Of a stretch of 64,000 nucleotides of DNA, positions 17,081 to 26,600 are shown piece by piece; within the stretch, counting starts at the first letter, position 1, and each line of letters begins with the position of its first letter. The notes under the pieces are model-generated. The model had not been told where the DNA came from and did not search any database. It was given only the letters and a program-made list of their open reading frames with translations. The stretch is taken from the NCBI GenBank assembly GCA_900315425.1, contig OMZA01000002.1:1-64000 (forward strand), given 5' to 3'. The DNA is from an uncultured Eubacteriales bacterium. Its GTDB lineage: Bacteria; Bacillota; Clostridia; Lachnospirales; Lachnospiraceae. The position numbers and the translations under genes were made by a program.

Positions 17081-17101
17081 AACGGATTAATTGGAGGTAT
17101 T

Positions 17102-18166
17102 ATGAATAACGATGAAAAGATGAGAGCATTAGATGCGGCAATCTCACAGATAGAGAAACAACATGGCAAGGGTTCAGTTATGAAATTAGGTAACTCGTCT
17201 AATGATATGGCTGTAGAAGCTATACCAACAGGTTCATTAAGTCTTGATATTGCATTAGGAGTAGGTGGAATTCCAAGAGGAAGAGTCGTAGAGATTTATG
17301 GACCTGAGTCGAGTGGTAAGACAACAGTTGCACTTCATATGATTGCAGAAGTGCAGAAAAGAGGAGGCATTGCAGGATTTATAGACGCAGAACATGCTTT
17401 GGATCCGGTATATGCTAAGAACATAGGTGTAGATATTGATAATTTATATATTTCTCAGCCTGATTTTGGTGAACAGGCATTAGAGATAACAGAGACTTTC
17501 GTAAGATCAGGGGCTGTTGATATTGTAGTAGTTGACTCTGTTGCAGCTTTAGTTCCGAAGGCTGAGATTGACGGTGAAATGGGAGATTCTCATGTGGGGC
17601 TTCAAGCAAGACTTATGTCTCAGGCTCTTCGAAAATTAACAGGTATAATCAGTAAATCTAATTGTGTAGTTATTTTCATTAATCAGTTACGAGAGAAAGT
17701 TGGTATTATGTTTGGTAATCCAGAGACTACAACAGGTGGAAGAGCATTAAAGTTCTATTCATCAGTAAGGTTAGATGTTAGACGTATTGAAAGTATAAAG
17801 CAAAGTGGAGATGTAATTGGTAACAGAGTAAGGGTTAAAGTAGTTAAGAATAAAGTAGCTCCACCATTTAGAGAAGCTGAGTTTGACATCATGTTTGGTA
17901 AGGGAATTTCAAAAGAAGGAGATTTGGTGGATCTGGCTGTCGAATCGGGAGTTGTTAGTAAAAGTGGTGCCTGGTATGCATATAAGGGAGAAAAGATTGG
18001 TCAGGGTAGAGAGAATGCAAAACTTACCCTTGCTAATAATCCGGAACTTATGGAAGAAATCGACGGATTAGTAAGAGAATTCTATAAAGTTGGTGGAGAG
18101 ACAGCAGAAGAGGAAAATGTAGCAGAGGAGAAAACTAAGAAAGAAAAAGCTGCCAAAGAAGAATAA
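17102..18166 (+). CDS. recA: RecA recombinase
   Basis: Encodes 354 residues. RecA forms filaments on single-stranded DNA, drives strand exchange and triggers LexA self-cleavage. Walker [10 protein letters not shown] is near residue 67, and the family stretches [41 protein letters not shown] and [14 protein letters not shown] are intact. The C-terminal tail is Lys/Glu-rich and disordered. A GGAGGT ribosome site precedes the ATG. It has two promoters, one next to a LexA box; recX follows after 17 bases. Confidence 0.98.
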   Translation: MNNDEKMRALDAAISQIEKQHGKGSVMKLGNSSNDMAVEAIPTGSLSLDIALGVGGIPRGRVVEIYGPESSGKTTVALHMIAEVQKRGGIAGFIDAEHALDPVYAKNIGVDIDNLYISQPDFGEQALEITETFVRSGAVDIVVVDSVAALVPKAEIDGEMGDSHVGLQARLMSQALRKLTGIISKSNCVVIFINQLREKVGIMFGNPETTTGGRALKFYSSVRLDVRRIESIKQSGDVIGNRVRVKVVKNKVAPPFREAEFDIMFGKGISKEGDLVDLAVESGVVSKSGAWYAYKGEKIGQGRENAKLTLANNPELMEEIDGLVREFYKVGGETAEEENVAEEKTKKEKAAKEE

Positions 18167-18183
18167 CACAGATTATATAGCTT

Positions 18184-18813
18184 ATGTTAATAACAGAGAT
18201 TAAGATGCTAGATAAAAGAAAAGGCCTTGTTTATATTGATTATGAAAGGGCTTTTTCTCTTTATAAAAGCGAGATAAGAAGTTTAAAAATAAAAGAAAAT
18301 GAAAATCTTTCTAAGGAAGTTTACGATGTGATTATCAAAGAGATTTTACCTAAGAGATGTCTTACAAGAGCAGGTTTTTTGCTGGAAAAATCTGATAAGA
18401 CTGAAAAGGATTTAAGAGATAAACTAAAACAGGGGTATTTTCCTGAAGACATCATAGATATAACCATTAATAAACTTAAAGATGCGGGTTATCTTAATGA
18501 TAGAAGATATGTGGATAATTACATTAGATATAACATAAAAAGTAAATCCGTAGCTAAGATAAAAAAATACTTGATTACCAAAGGCGTAGACAAGAATGTT
18601 ATTCAGGAAAGTATTGATAATTACGGTATTGAATTAGAACAGGAAGGCTTTGTTATAAGAGAACTGCAATACTCCCTTATAGAGAAGGAATTTAAGAAAA
18701 AACATATAGAAGAAAAGATAGAGGATAAGACTCTCTTAAACAAGGTTATTTCATCCATGCTTAGAAAAGGATTTGAGTATGATGATATAATGCATGTATA
18801 TGAAAGTTTATAA
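18184..18813 (+). CDS. recX: RecX regulatory protein
   Basis: Encodes 209 residues. RecX binds RecA filaments and limits their activity. The repeated three-helix modules are visible (for example LTRAGFLLEKSDKTEKDLRDKL and its successor KLKDAGYLNDRRYVDNYI). The ATG at 18184 has no good ribosome site; an in-frame ATG at 18205 is an alternative start, or translation is coupled to recA. The position directly after recA supports the call. Confidence 0.9.
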   Translation: MLITEIKMLDKRKGLVYIDYERAFSLYKSEIRSLKIKENENLSKEVYDVIIKEILPKRCLTRAGFLLEKSDKTEKDLRDKLKQGYFPEDIIDITINKLKDAGYLNDRRYVDNYIRYNIKSKSVAKIKKYLITKGVDKNVIQESIDNYGIELEQEGFVIRELQYSLIEKEFKKKHIEEKIEDKTLLNKVISSMLRKGFEYDDIMHVYESL

Positions 18814-18869
18814 TCAGATTTATATGTATATATATTGGTAAATATGCATATATTTAATAGGTCATTACC

Positions 18870-18898
18870 TTGACATATTAGTAAAAAAATTATAAAAT
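18870..18898 (+). promoter_or_regulatory. Probable rny promoter
   Basis: TTGACA (18870-18875), 17 bases, TAAAAT (18893-18898), about 50 bases before the rny start. Confidence 0.7.
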
Positions 18899-18948
18899 CT
18901 ATATGTTGTATTGCACAATGAAAACTAAATACAAGGAGGTACTCCTGC

Positions 18949-20496
18949 ATGTTGCCTATAATAATCAGTGTAGTAGTTACCTTCGTTATTGTTTTCCCAT
19001 TGGCATGGATATTTGCTATCTCTTATCGTAAGAATACTTACGAAAAAGAAATTGGTAGTGCAGAAGAGAGAGCTAGAAAAATAGTTGATGAAGCTATTAA
19101 GAATGCTGAAAGTGCCAAGAGAGAAGCTGAATTAGAAGCAAAAGAAGAGTCTATAAGGACGAAGAATGAACTCGAAAAGGAAAGCAAAGAACGTAGGGCT
19201 GAGATACAGCGCTATGAGAGACGTGTACTTTCTAAGGAAGAAGCTGTTGACAAGAAAATGTCACAGTTAGATAAGAAGGAAGCAGCAGTTGCAAAGCGCG
19301 AAGACGAATTGGCTAAGATGCGCGAAGAAGTTTCAAAACTTAATGAACAGCGCATACAGGAATTGGAAAGAATCTCCGGTTTAACCTCCGAACAGGCAAA
19401 AGAGTATTTGTTGAAAAGTGTAGAAGATGATGTCAAGATTGACACTGCAAAGATGATTAAAGAGCTTGAGAATCAAGCAAAGGAAGAAGCAGATAAAAGA
19501 GCAAAGGGAATTGTTGTGGATGCTATACAGCGTTGCGCTGTTGACCATGTATCAGAATCAACAATTTCAGTAGTTCAGCTTCCAAATGATGATATGAAGG
19601 GAAGAATTATTGGTCGAGAGGGAAGGAATATCAGAACTCTTGAGACACTTACAGGAGTAGATCTTATTATAGATGATACACCTGAAGCAGTAGTTCTTTC
19701 AGGATTTGATCCAATAAGAAGAGAGATTGCTCGAATTGCATTGGAAAAACTTATCGTTGATGGACGTATTCATCCGGCTAGAATTGAGGAAATGGTTGAA
19801 AAAGCTAGAAAAGAAGTTGAATCTAGAATGAGAGAAGATGGAGAGGCAGCATGTCTTGAAGTTGGTGTTCATGGAATTCATCCAGAACTTGTTAAGCTAC
19901 TTGGTAAGATGAAGTACAGAACAAGTTATGGTCAAAATGCTTTGAAACATTCTATTGAAGTATCACTTTTATGTGGTCTTTTAGCTAGCAGTGTTGGTGA
20001 AGATGTAAGAATGGCTAAGAGAGCCGGACTTTTACATGACATCGGAAAGTCACTTGATCACGATATGGAAGGATCTCATATTCAGATTGGTGTTGATCTT
20101 TGTAAGAAATACAAAGAAACACCATTGGTTATTAATGCAGTTGCCGCTCATCACGGTGATTGTGATACAGAATCATTAATTGCAGTTCTTGTACAGGCAG
20201 CTGATGCTATTTCAGCAGCAAGACCAGGTGCGAGAAGAGAAACACTTGACACATACACAAACAGATTATCAGAATTGGAAGACATCGCTAATCAGTTTAA
20301 AGGTGTCGAAAAGACTTTTGCTATTCAGGCAGGTAGAGAGATTCGCGTAATGGTAATCCCGGATCAGGTAAGTGATGCTGATATGGTATTGTTAGGTAGA
20401 AACATAACAAAACAGATTGAAGAATCCCTTGAGTATCCAGGACAGATAAAGGTTAACATTATTAGAGAAAGCAGAGTAGTAGATTACGCTAAATAA
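18949..20496 (+). CDS. rny: Ribonuclease Y
   Basis: Encodes 515 residues. RNase Y is the membrane-bound endonuclease that starts mRNA decay in many Firmicutes. An N-terminal transmembrane helix (about 2-25) is followed by a long charged coiled coil, a KH RNA-binding domain (about 205-270, [15 protein letters not shown]) and the HD domain with [12 protein letters not shown] (near 365). It has its own promoter and an AAGGAGG ribosome site, and ends before a strong terminator. Confidence 0.97.
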   Translation: MLPIIISVVVTFVIVFPLAWIFAISYRKNTYEKEIGSAEERARKIVDEAIKNAESAKREAELEAKEESIRTKNELEKESKERRAEIQRYERRVLSKEEAVDKKMSQLDKKEAAVAKREDELAKMREEVSKLNEQRIQELERISGLTSEQAKEYLLKSVEDDVKIDTAKMIKELENQAKEEADKRAKGIVVDAIQRCAVDHVSESTISVVQLPNDDMKGRIIGREGRNIRTLETLTGVDLIIDDTPEAVVLSGFDPIRREIARIALEKLIVDGRIHPARIEEMVEKARKEVESRMREDGEAACLEVGVHGIHPELVKLLGKMKYRTSYGQNALKHSIEVSLLCGLLASSVGEDVRMAKRAGLLHDIGKSLDHDMEGSHIQIGVDLCKKYKETPLVINAVAAHHGDCDTESLIAVLVQAADAISAARPGARRETLDTYTNRLSELEDIANQFKGVEKTFAIQAGREIRVMVIPDQVSDADMVLLGRNITKQIEESLEYPGQIKVNIIRESRVVDYAK

Positions 20497-20522
20497 AAAG
20501 ATATAATTTACTTTGAAATCTA

Positions 20523-20554
20523 AGGGTTGTCACGTAAGTGACAGCCCTTTTTTT
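20523..20554 (+). terminator. Terminator after rny
   Basis: AGGGTTGTCAC pairs with GTGACAGCCCT (one wobble or mismatch), with loop GTAA and a T run at 20548-20554. Confidence 0.9.
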
Positions 20555-20687
20555 ACGCTTATTTTTAATGTGTGTACGTCACTGGCGAACAAATGTAGTC
20601 TGTGGAAAAACTTTTTGTTGCAAAATTATGTATACTATATTAAAATAGCCATTGGTTAAAAATTAAATATTATATCGGAGGCACATA

Positions 20688-21974
20688 ATGAAAAGTTATA
20701 GTGAGTTGACTCGTGAAGAGTTACTTGAGCTAAAAAGTGAACTTGAGAAAAAGTATGAAGAAGCAAAAGCAGAAGGATTAGCTCTTGATATGTCAAGAGG
20801 AAAGCCATCTCCTGCACAGTTAGATCTTTCAAGAGGTATGTTAGATGTATTAAACAGTTCATCTGAACTTAAAGCAGAAAATGGCACAGATGTTAGAAAT
20901 TACGGTCTGCTTGAAGGTATATATGAGGCGAGAAAACTCATGGGAGATATAATGGGTGTACCAGCAGAGAATGTTATTGTATGTGGTAATGCAAGTCTTA
21001 ATATAATGTATGACCTGGTATCACGTGCAGAAGTATTTGGATTTGATGGTTGCACACCATGGGCAAAACTAGATAAAGTAAAATTCTTATGTCCTGCACC
21101 AGGATATGATAGACATTTTGGAATTACAGAATTATTTGGAATTGAAATGATTACTGTTCCTATGAATGAAGATGGTCCTGACATGGATATAGTTGAAAAA
21201 TATGTTAATAATGACGAATCTGTAAAGGGTATATGGTGTGTACCAAAGTATTCTAACCCACAGGGCGTTGTTTATTCTGATGAGACAGTTAAAAGATTTG
21301 CTGCCCTGAAGCCTGCAGCTAAAGATTTTAGAGTGTTCTGGGATAACGCATATGCAGTTCATGATCTCTATCCGGAAAAAGAGGTTAAACTTCTTAATAT
21401 TTTTGACGAGTGTAAGAAGAATGGAAATGAGAATATGGTTTTTGAGTTATGTTCAACATCAAAGATTTCTTTCTCAGGAGCAGGTATTTCTGCTGTAGCA
21501 TCATCAAAGAATAATATTGAAGAAATTAAGAAATACATGACAAAGCAGACAATTGGTTATGATAAGATTAATCAGTTAAGACATGTAAAATATTTTAAAG
21601 ATATTAATGGAATTAAAGAGCATATGAAAAAACATGCGGCTCTTTTAAGACCTAAATTTGAAGCTGTATTAGATACTCTTGAAAAGGATCTTGCAGGAAC
21701 AGGTGTGGGAACATGGACAAAACCACTTGGAGGATATTTTATCTCCTTTGAAGGTTTAGAAGGTACAGCAAAAGCAGTTGTACAGAAGTGTAAGGATGCA
21801 GGAATGACACTTACAGGTGCAGGTGCAACTTATCCATATAAAAATGATCCCAAGGATTCCAATATTAGAATAGCACCTTCTTATCCAAGTCTGGAAGAAA
21901 TGTCGAAGGCTGCAGCATTATTTACAATTTGTGTAAGACTTGTTAGTATCGATAAGATTTTAGAAACTAAATAG
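20688..21974 (+). CDS. PLP-dependent aminotransferase, aspartate aminotransferase (PF12897) type
   Basis: Encodes 428 residues. It belongs to the fold-type I aminotransferases of the Asp_aminotransf/MocR-like group, recognised by ALDMSRGKPSPAQLDLS near the N-terminus, GNASLNIMYDLV, PGYDRHFGI, WCVPKYSNPQGVVYSD and the PLP-binding lysine in STSKISFSGAG (near residue 257). It probably interconverts aspartate or alanine with oxo acids; the exact substrate cannot be read. It is preceded by a terminator and followed by proC after 25 bases. Confidence 0.85.
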   Translation: MKSYSELTREELLELKSELEKKYEEAKAEGLALDMSRGKPSPAQLDLSRGMLDVLNSSSELKAENGTDVRNYGLLEGIYEARKLMGDIMGVPAENVIVCGNASLNIMYDLVSRAEVFGFDGCTPWAKLDKVKFLCPAPGYDRHFGITELFGIEMITVPMNEDGPDMDIVEKYVNNDESVKGIWCVPKYSNPQGVVYSDETVKRFAALKPAAKDFRVFWDNAYAVHDLYPEKEVKLLNIFDECKKNGNENMVFELCSTSKISFSGAGISAVASSKNNIEEIKKYMTKQTIGYDKINQLRHVKYFKDINGIKEHMKKHAALLRPKFEAVLDTLEKDLAGTGVGTWTKPLGGYFISFEGLEGTAKAVVQKCKDAGMTLTGAGATYPYKNDPKDSNIRIAPSYPSLEEMSKAAALFTICVRLVSIDKILETK

Positions 21975-21999
21975 AATTTGGTTTATTAGGAGGTTCGTT

Positions 22000-22794
22000 A
22001 TGGAAATAGGATTTATTGGAATGGGGAATATGGGATATGCAATGCTTAAAGGAGTTCTTCAGTATTTTCCGGAATCTGAGATAATATTTTCAGATACAAA
22101 CAAAGAAAGATGTGAGAAAATATCTGCTGAAACTAATGTAGAGCATGCTGATTCCAACGCAGAATGTGCAAACAAGGCAAAGTATGTAATATTTGCTGTA
22201 AAGCCACAATACTATAAACCAATGTTAGAAAGTGTTGAAAATGTAATTAGCAGTGACAATGTAATTATCTCTATAGCTCCAGGTATTACAATTGACGATA
22301 TCAAGAATAAGCTTGGAGATGACAAGAGGATTGTTAGAGCTATGCCTAATACACCAGCTCTTTTAGGAGCAGGAATGACAGGAATCTGCTATGATAACAA
22401 GCTATTTGATGAGGATGAGATAGAAGTAATAGACAAGATATTCTCTTCTTTTGGCAGATATAGAAAAGTTGAAGAGAGATTAATGAGTGCTGTTACTTGT
22501 GTCAGTGGCAGTTCTCCGGCATATGTATATATGTTTATAGATGCTCTTGCAGATGGAGCAGTTAAATATGGACTTCCAAGAGATGCAGCTTTGGAAATGG
22601 CAGCTCAGGCTGTTTATGGTTCTGCTAAAATGGTTTTAGAAACAGGAGAGCACCCTGGAAAATTAAAAGATATGGTTTGTTCTCCAGGAGGTACTACAAT
22701 TGCAGGAGTATCGGCTTTAGAGGAATTTGGATTTAGAAACTCAATTATCAAAGCCACAGACGAATGTTTTAAAAAATCAGAGGGAATTAAATAA
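22000..22794 (+). CDS. proC: Pyrroline-5-carboxylate reductase (proline biosynthesis)
   Basis: Encodes 264 residues. It reduces pyrroline-5-carboxylate to proline with NAD(P)H. The Rossmann motif GFIGMGNMGYAM opens the protein; AVKPQYY, ISIAPGITI, RAMPNTPALLGAGMT and the C-terminal GSSPAYVYMFIDALADGAV with LKDMVCSPGGTTIAG are family hallmarks. Ribosome site GGAGG precedes it. Confidence 0.96.
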   Translation: MEIGFIGMGNMGYAMLKGVLQYFPESEIIFSDTNKERCEKISAETNVEHADSNAECANKAKYVIFAVKPQYYKPMLESVENVISSDNVIISIAPGITIDDIKNKLGDDKRIVRAMPNTPALLGAGMTGICYDNKLFDEDEIEVIDKIFSSFGRYRKVEERLMSAVTCVSGSSPAYVYMFIDALADGAVKYGLPRDAALEMAAQAVYGSAKMVLETGEHPGKLKDMVCSPGGTTIAGVSALEEFGFRNSIIKATDECFKKSEGIK

Positions 22795-22802
22795 TTGTAA
22801 CT

Positions 22803-23348
22803 ATGGATAAGATAGAGCGATTAGATAGAAAACTTGTATATACAGGTACGGTTTTAAAAATATATCAGGATACAGTGAGAATTCCCAACGGGAAAATAAG
22901 TGTATGGGATTATATTGGACACAATGGTGCAGCTGCGGCATTGCCGGTTACTAAAGACGGGAAAATTGTTCTTGTAAGACAGTGGAGAAATGCCATAGAT
23001 AGATATACCTATGAGATCCCTGCCGGGGGCAGAGAAAGCCTTGATGAACCAATGATAGAGTGTGCAAAACGAGAATTGGAAGAGGAAACAGGATATATTG
23101 CAAAGGAAGTAAAACCATTGTTGTCAATAAGATCATCTGCTGCCTTTTGCAACGAGAGAATTCAGATATTTTTGGCTACCAATCTTACTAAAAAAGATCA
23201 GAGTTTAGATGAAGAAGAAAGTATAGATGTCAAAGAATTTGAGTTGCAGGAGTTGCTGGATATGATTTATACAGGAAAACTGGAAGATTCAAAAACTGTT
23301 TCTGCTATATTAGCTGGAAAGGAATACATCAATGGAAGAAACGATTGA
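22803..23348 (+). CDS. NUDIX hydrolase, ADP-ribose pyrophosphatase-like
   Basis: Encodes 181 residues. The NUDIX box G-x5-E-x7-R-E-x2-E-E-x-G is complete near residues 75-98 (GRESLDEP...AKRELEEETGY). The upstream VRQWRNAIDRYTYEIPAGG stretch is typical of ADP-ribose pyrophosphatases (NudF). It hydrolyses ADP-ribose to AMP and ribose phosphate. It overlaps the next gene by 17 bases; nudF next to xerD is a known Firmicute arrangement. Confidence 0.9.
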   Translation: MDKIERLDRKLVYTGTVLKIYQDTVRIPNGKISVWDYIGHNGAAAALPVTKDGKIVLVRQWRNAIDRYTYEIPAGGRESLDEPMIECAKRELEEETGYIAKEVKPLLSIRSSAAFCNERIQIFLATNLTKKDQSLDEEESIDVKEFELQELLDMIYTGKLEDSKTVSAILAGKEYINGRND

Positions 23349-24162
23349 ATTATATACGGATTTTCTAAAGAATATACGCCATGTTTCAGATAATACAGTA
23401 TCCAGCTATAAACTTGATTTGCAGAAAATGTGTAATTATTTTATGAAGCAAGGAATATATTCTCCTGACAGGATTACAAGCACAGATATTAATGGATATA
23501 TTCTTTGGCTGGAAAAACAAGGAATTGCACCAGCTACTATTTCTAGATATGTGGCTTCTATTAAATCCTATTTTCACTATATGTTAAACATCGGAAGGGT
23601 AACAAATGATCCGGCCATGCTTATTAAACCGCCATTTGTGGAAAAGAAAGTGCCAAAGCCTGTTCAAACAGAGTTAATGGATAAATTACTTAGCCAGCCG
23701 AATCCATTTACTGACAAAGGTATTAGGGATAAGGCGATGCTTGAGTTAATGTACGCAACAGGAATCAAAGTGTCGGAGATCATTGAGTTAAAAATAGATA
23801 ATCTTAATATAGACCTAGGATACATAGTTTGTAGTGAAAGTAAAAAAGAGAGAATGCTTTCTTTTGATGACAGAATAAAAGAATTCTTAAGTAAATATAT
23901 TAATGATGCAAGAATTAAGATGTTAAAAGGAAAAGAATCTCCATATTTATTTGTGAATTGTCGAGGAAATAATATGAGTCGACAAGGATTTTGGAAAATA
24001 ATTAAATATTATTGTAAAGAAGCAGGAATAGATGAAAATATATCACCATATTCTTTGAGAAGTTCCTTTGAGGAATGCCTCTCTAAAAGGGGAGAAGATG
24101 TAAACAGCATAAAGAATAAAATGGGGTATATATCAAGTGCTTCAGTTAAAAAATTCAGATAG
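23332..24162 (+). CDS. XerD-like tyrosine recombinase homologue lacking catalytic residues
   Basis: Encodes 276 residues with both XerD domains: an N-terminal SAM-like core-binding domain (about 1-95, YTDFLKNIRHVSDNTVSSY) and a catalytic-fold domain. Of the six canonical residues R-K-H-R-H-Y, only the beta-hairpin Lys (171/172) and the second Arg (243, SLRSS) remain. The first Arg is Lys146 (ATGIKVSE), the HxxR His is Tyr240 (SPYSLR), the second His is Tyr266 (MGY), and the nucleophilic Tyr is Phe275, next to last. The frame is otherwise uninterrupted and has a good AAAGGA ribosome site, so it looks like a maintained, non-cleaving DNA-binding protein rather than a random wreck. Alternatively it is an early-stage decayed xerD. 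Neighbours (NUDIX before, deoB-pdp after) match the xerD locus of Bacillus. Confidence 0.8.
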   Translation: MEETIELYTDFLKNIRHVSDNTVSSYKLDLQKMCNYFMKQGIYSPDRITSTDINGYILWLEKQGIAPATISRYVASIKSYFHYMLNIGRVTNDPAMLIKPPFVEKKVPKPVQTELMDKLLSQPNPFTDKGIRDKAMLELMYATGIKVSEIIELKIDNLNIDLGYIVCSESKKERMLSFDDRIKEFLSKYINDARIKMLKGKESPYLFVNCRGNNMSRQGFWKIIKYYCKEAGIDENISPYSLRSSFEECLSKRGEDVNSIKNKMGYISSASVKKFR

Positions 24163-24163
24163 A

Positions 24164-24194
24164 AAAATGGCATGTGAAAAATCACATGCCATTT
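24164..24194. terminator. Bidirectional terminator between xerD-like gene and aroF
   Basis: AAATGGCATGTGA pairs with TCACATGCCATTT around a short A loop, with A-rich and T-rich flanks on either side. It serves converging transcripts. Confidence 0.85.
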
Positions 24195-24197
24195 ATT

Positions 24198-25226
24198 TTA
24201 TAACAAATCTGCAATTTCTAAAATTAACTTTTCGGTATCGTCCCATCCAAGACAAGGATCAGTAATTGATTTACCATAAATATGTTCTTCAACTTTCTGA
24301 CATCCTTCTTCAATGTAGCTTTCAATCATAAGTCCTTTGGTAATCTTTTTAACATCTTCAGAGTGTCTCATGCTGTGAAGAACTTCCTTTGAAATTCTAA
24401 TCTGCTCTTTAAATTGCTTGCCAGAGTTAGAGTGATTACAATCAACAATAACTGCTGGATTCTTAAGATCGTGTTCTGCGTAAATATTTGAAAGACGAAT
24501 AAGGTCTTCGTAGTGGTAGTTAGGGATGCATTGTCCATGTTTGTTAACAGCACCTCTAAGAATTGTGTGAGCCAGTTCATTTCCGGAAGTCTTAACTTCG
24601 TAACCTCCGTATATAAAAGTATGTTTTGACTGGGCAGCCACAACGGAATTAATCATAACCGATAAATCACCGCTAGTTGGGTTTTTCATACCTGCCGGAA
24701 CGTCCATTCCGCTAACTGTAAGTCTGTGCTGCTGATCTTCTACAGAACGGGCACCGATAGCGACATACGAAAGAATATCAGATACATATCTGTAGTTTTC
24801 AGGATAAAGCATTTCATCGGCAGCTGAAAGACCGGTTTCCCCTAAGATACGAATATGCATCTTTCTAATAGCGGCAAGACCAGCTAAAAGGTCAGGTTTC
24901 TTTTCTGGATCTGGCTGATGAAGCATACCTTTGTACCCCATACCAGTTGTTCTTGGTTTATTTGTATAGATTCTTGGAATACATATTATTTTATCCTTAA
25001 CTTTTTCCTGAACCTTTGCAAGACGGTTGCAATAATCAGCAACAGAGTCTTCGTTATCGGCAGAACAAGGTCCGATAATCAGAAGAAATTTATCATTCTC
25101 TCCTGTAAATACTTTTTTGATTTCTGCATCTCTGCTTTCTTTAATTTTAGCTAACTCAGGAGAAATAGGATAATCTGTTTTAACTTTCTCAGGAGTAGGC
25201 ATTTGTTTTATGAATTGAAAACTCAT
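24198..25226 (-). CDS. 3-deoxy-7-phosphoheptulonate (DAHP) synthase, class I
   Basis: Encodes 342 residues. It condenses phosphoenolpyruvate and erythrose-4-phosphate, the first step of aromatic amino-acid synthesis. AroF/G/H-type hallmarks: LLIIGPCSADNEDSV, PRTTGMGYKGMLHQPD, IGARSVEDQQHR, MKNPTSGD, VDCNHSNSGK and GLMIESYIEEG. The allosteric Phe/Tyr/Trp specificity cannot be read. It is a single gene on the minus strand, inserted between the xerD-like gene and deoB, with its own promoter and a bidirectional terminator. Confidence 0.94.
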   Translation of the reverse strand: MSFQFIKQMPTPEKVKTDYPISPELAKIKESRDAEIKKVFTGENDKFLLIIGPCSADNEDSVADYCNRLAKVQEKVKDKIICIPRIYTNKPRTTGMGYKGMLHQPDPEKKPDLLAGLAAIRKMHIRILGETGLSAADEMLYPENYRYVSDILSYVAIGARSVEDQQHRLTVSGMDVPAGMKNPTSGDLSVMINSVVAAQSKHTFIYGGYEVKTSGNELAHTILRGAVNKHGQCIPNYHYEDLIRLSNIYAEHDLKNPAVIVDCNHSNSGKQFKEQIRISKEVLHSMRHSEDVKKITKGLMIESYIEEGCQKVEEHIYGKSITDPCLGWDDTEKLILEIADLL

Positions 25227-25283
25227 AATATCCTCCTTATTAAGTAGAATTTTAATCTACAAATTCACGGTGAAAATCACGTA

Positions 25284-25318
25284 GTAAATTATAATATAAT
25301 AAAGATTAAAAAACAACA
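25284..25318 (-). promoter_or_regulatory. Probable promoter of the DAHP synthase gene
   Basis: Read on the minus strand: TTGTTT, 17 bases, TATAAT, in an A/T-rich stretch about 60-90 bases before the gene. Positions are approximate. Confidence 0.5.
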
Positions 25319-25401
25319 ATGCATTTAATAGAAAATGGAGAAGGGCTGTGTTATATTTAAAGTAATAGAATTATGTGACGTTTATTAAAGGAGGCATAAT
25401 T

Positions 25402-26577
25402 ATGGGGATTAAAAGAGTAATATGGATTATATTGGATAGTGTTGGTATGGGCCAAGCACCGGATGCCGGTGAGTTTGGGGACGAAGGTTCAGACACAATT
25501 GGTCATGTATCAGAAAAACTTGGTGGATTAAAAATTCCTAATATGGAAAGTATTGGTTTAGGCAATATTGATGGTATAAATGGGGTAAATGCCAATAAAA
25601 ATCCTATAGGATGCTATGCCAGACTAAGAGAAATGTCTAATGGAAAAGATACAACCATAGGACACTGGGAAATGACAGGAATATATTCGCCGGTTAAATT
25701 CCCGACGTATCCCAATGGATTTCCAAAGGAGATAATAGATAAGTTTATCGAGAAAACAAATGTGCCGGGAATATTAGGAAATGTTGTGGCATCAGGAACG
25801 GAGATAATTAAAGAATTAGGAGAAGAACATATAAAAACAAAGAAACCGATTATATATACCTCAGCAGACAGTGTATTTCAGATAGCTTGTCATGAAAATG
25901 TATATTCCCCTGAAGAGTTATACAAATTATGTGAAATAGCAAGAGGGATTTTAGTTGGTGAACACGAGGTTGCCAGAGTAATAGCAAGACCATTTATAGG
26001 GGATGAACCACCATTTACAAGGACTTCTAACAGGAGAGATTTTTCAAAATTGCCGGATAGCAATAATCTATTAAGTAAAATGAAGGCAGCTAAACAAAAT
26101 GTATGTGCTGTAGGAAAAATAGAGGATATATTTGCGAAGCAGGGAATAACAACAGCAGTGCATACAAAGGATAATATGGATGGAATGGATAAAACTTTAG
26201 ATTATATGAAAGAGTATAAAGAAGGTTTGATATTTACGAATTTAGTGGAGTTTGATAGTTCCTGGGGACATAGAAGAGATTATATAGGTTATGGAAAAGG
26301 ATTGGAAGACTTTGATGTAAGACTTAAGGAAGTAATGGATGCATCAACTAAGGAAGATATAATCTTTATAAATGCAGACCATGGATGTGATCCTACATTT
26401 AAAGGAACTGACCATACCAGAGAATATGTTCCACTTCTTATATATGGAAAAGGTATAAAAGCGGGTATAAATCTGCATACCAGGAAAACATTTGCAGATG
26501 TGGGAGCTACAATTGCAGATATCTTTGGTGTAGAACAGATGCAAATAGGAGAAAGTTTTTTAAGTGATATTATATAA
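25402..26577 (+). CDS. deoB: Phosphopentomutase
   Basis: Encodes 391 residues. It interconverts (deoxy)ribose-1-phosphate and -5-phosphate in nucleoside salvage. It is an alkaline-phosphatase-superfamily member with metal-binding motifs in ILDSVGMGQAPDA, the DTIGH stretch, TTIGHWEMTG, and the C-terminal NADHGCDPTFKGTDHTREYVP. ATG at 25402 is chosen for the AAGGAGG seven bases upstream; a GTG at 25375 would add nine unlikely residues. It precedes pdp by 23 bases, a standard salvage pair. Confidence 0.96.
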   Translation: MGIKRVIWIILDSVGMGQAPDAGEFGDEGSDTIGHVSEKLGGLKIPNMESIGLGNIDGINGVNANKNPIGCYARLREMSNGKDTTIGHWEMTGIYSPVKFPTYPNGFPKEIIDKFIEKTNVPGILGNVVASGTEIIKELGEEHIKTKKPIIYTSADSVFQIACHENVYSPEELYKLCEIARGILVGEHEVARVIARPFIGDEPPFTRTSNRRDFSKLPDSNNLLSKMKAAKQNVCAVGKIEDIFAKQGITTAVHTKDNMDGMDKTLDYMKEYKEGLIFTNLVEFDSSWGHRRDYIGYGKGLEDFDVRLKEVMDASTKEDIIFINADHGCDPTFKGTDHTREYVPLLIYGKGIKAGINLHTRKTFADVGATIADIFGVEQMQIGESFLSDII

Positions 26578-26600
26578 ATGAACAGCGGGAGGTGTGCAAT

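Noticed and set aside
20586-20599. Second possible LexA box (CGAACAAATGTAGT) upstream of the aminotransferase
   Set aside because: The right half deviates at two conserved positions and there is no DNA-repair gene downstream.
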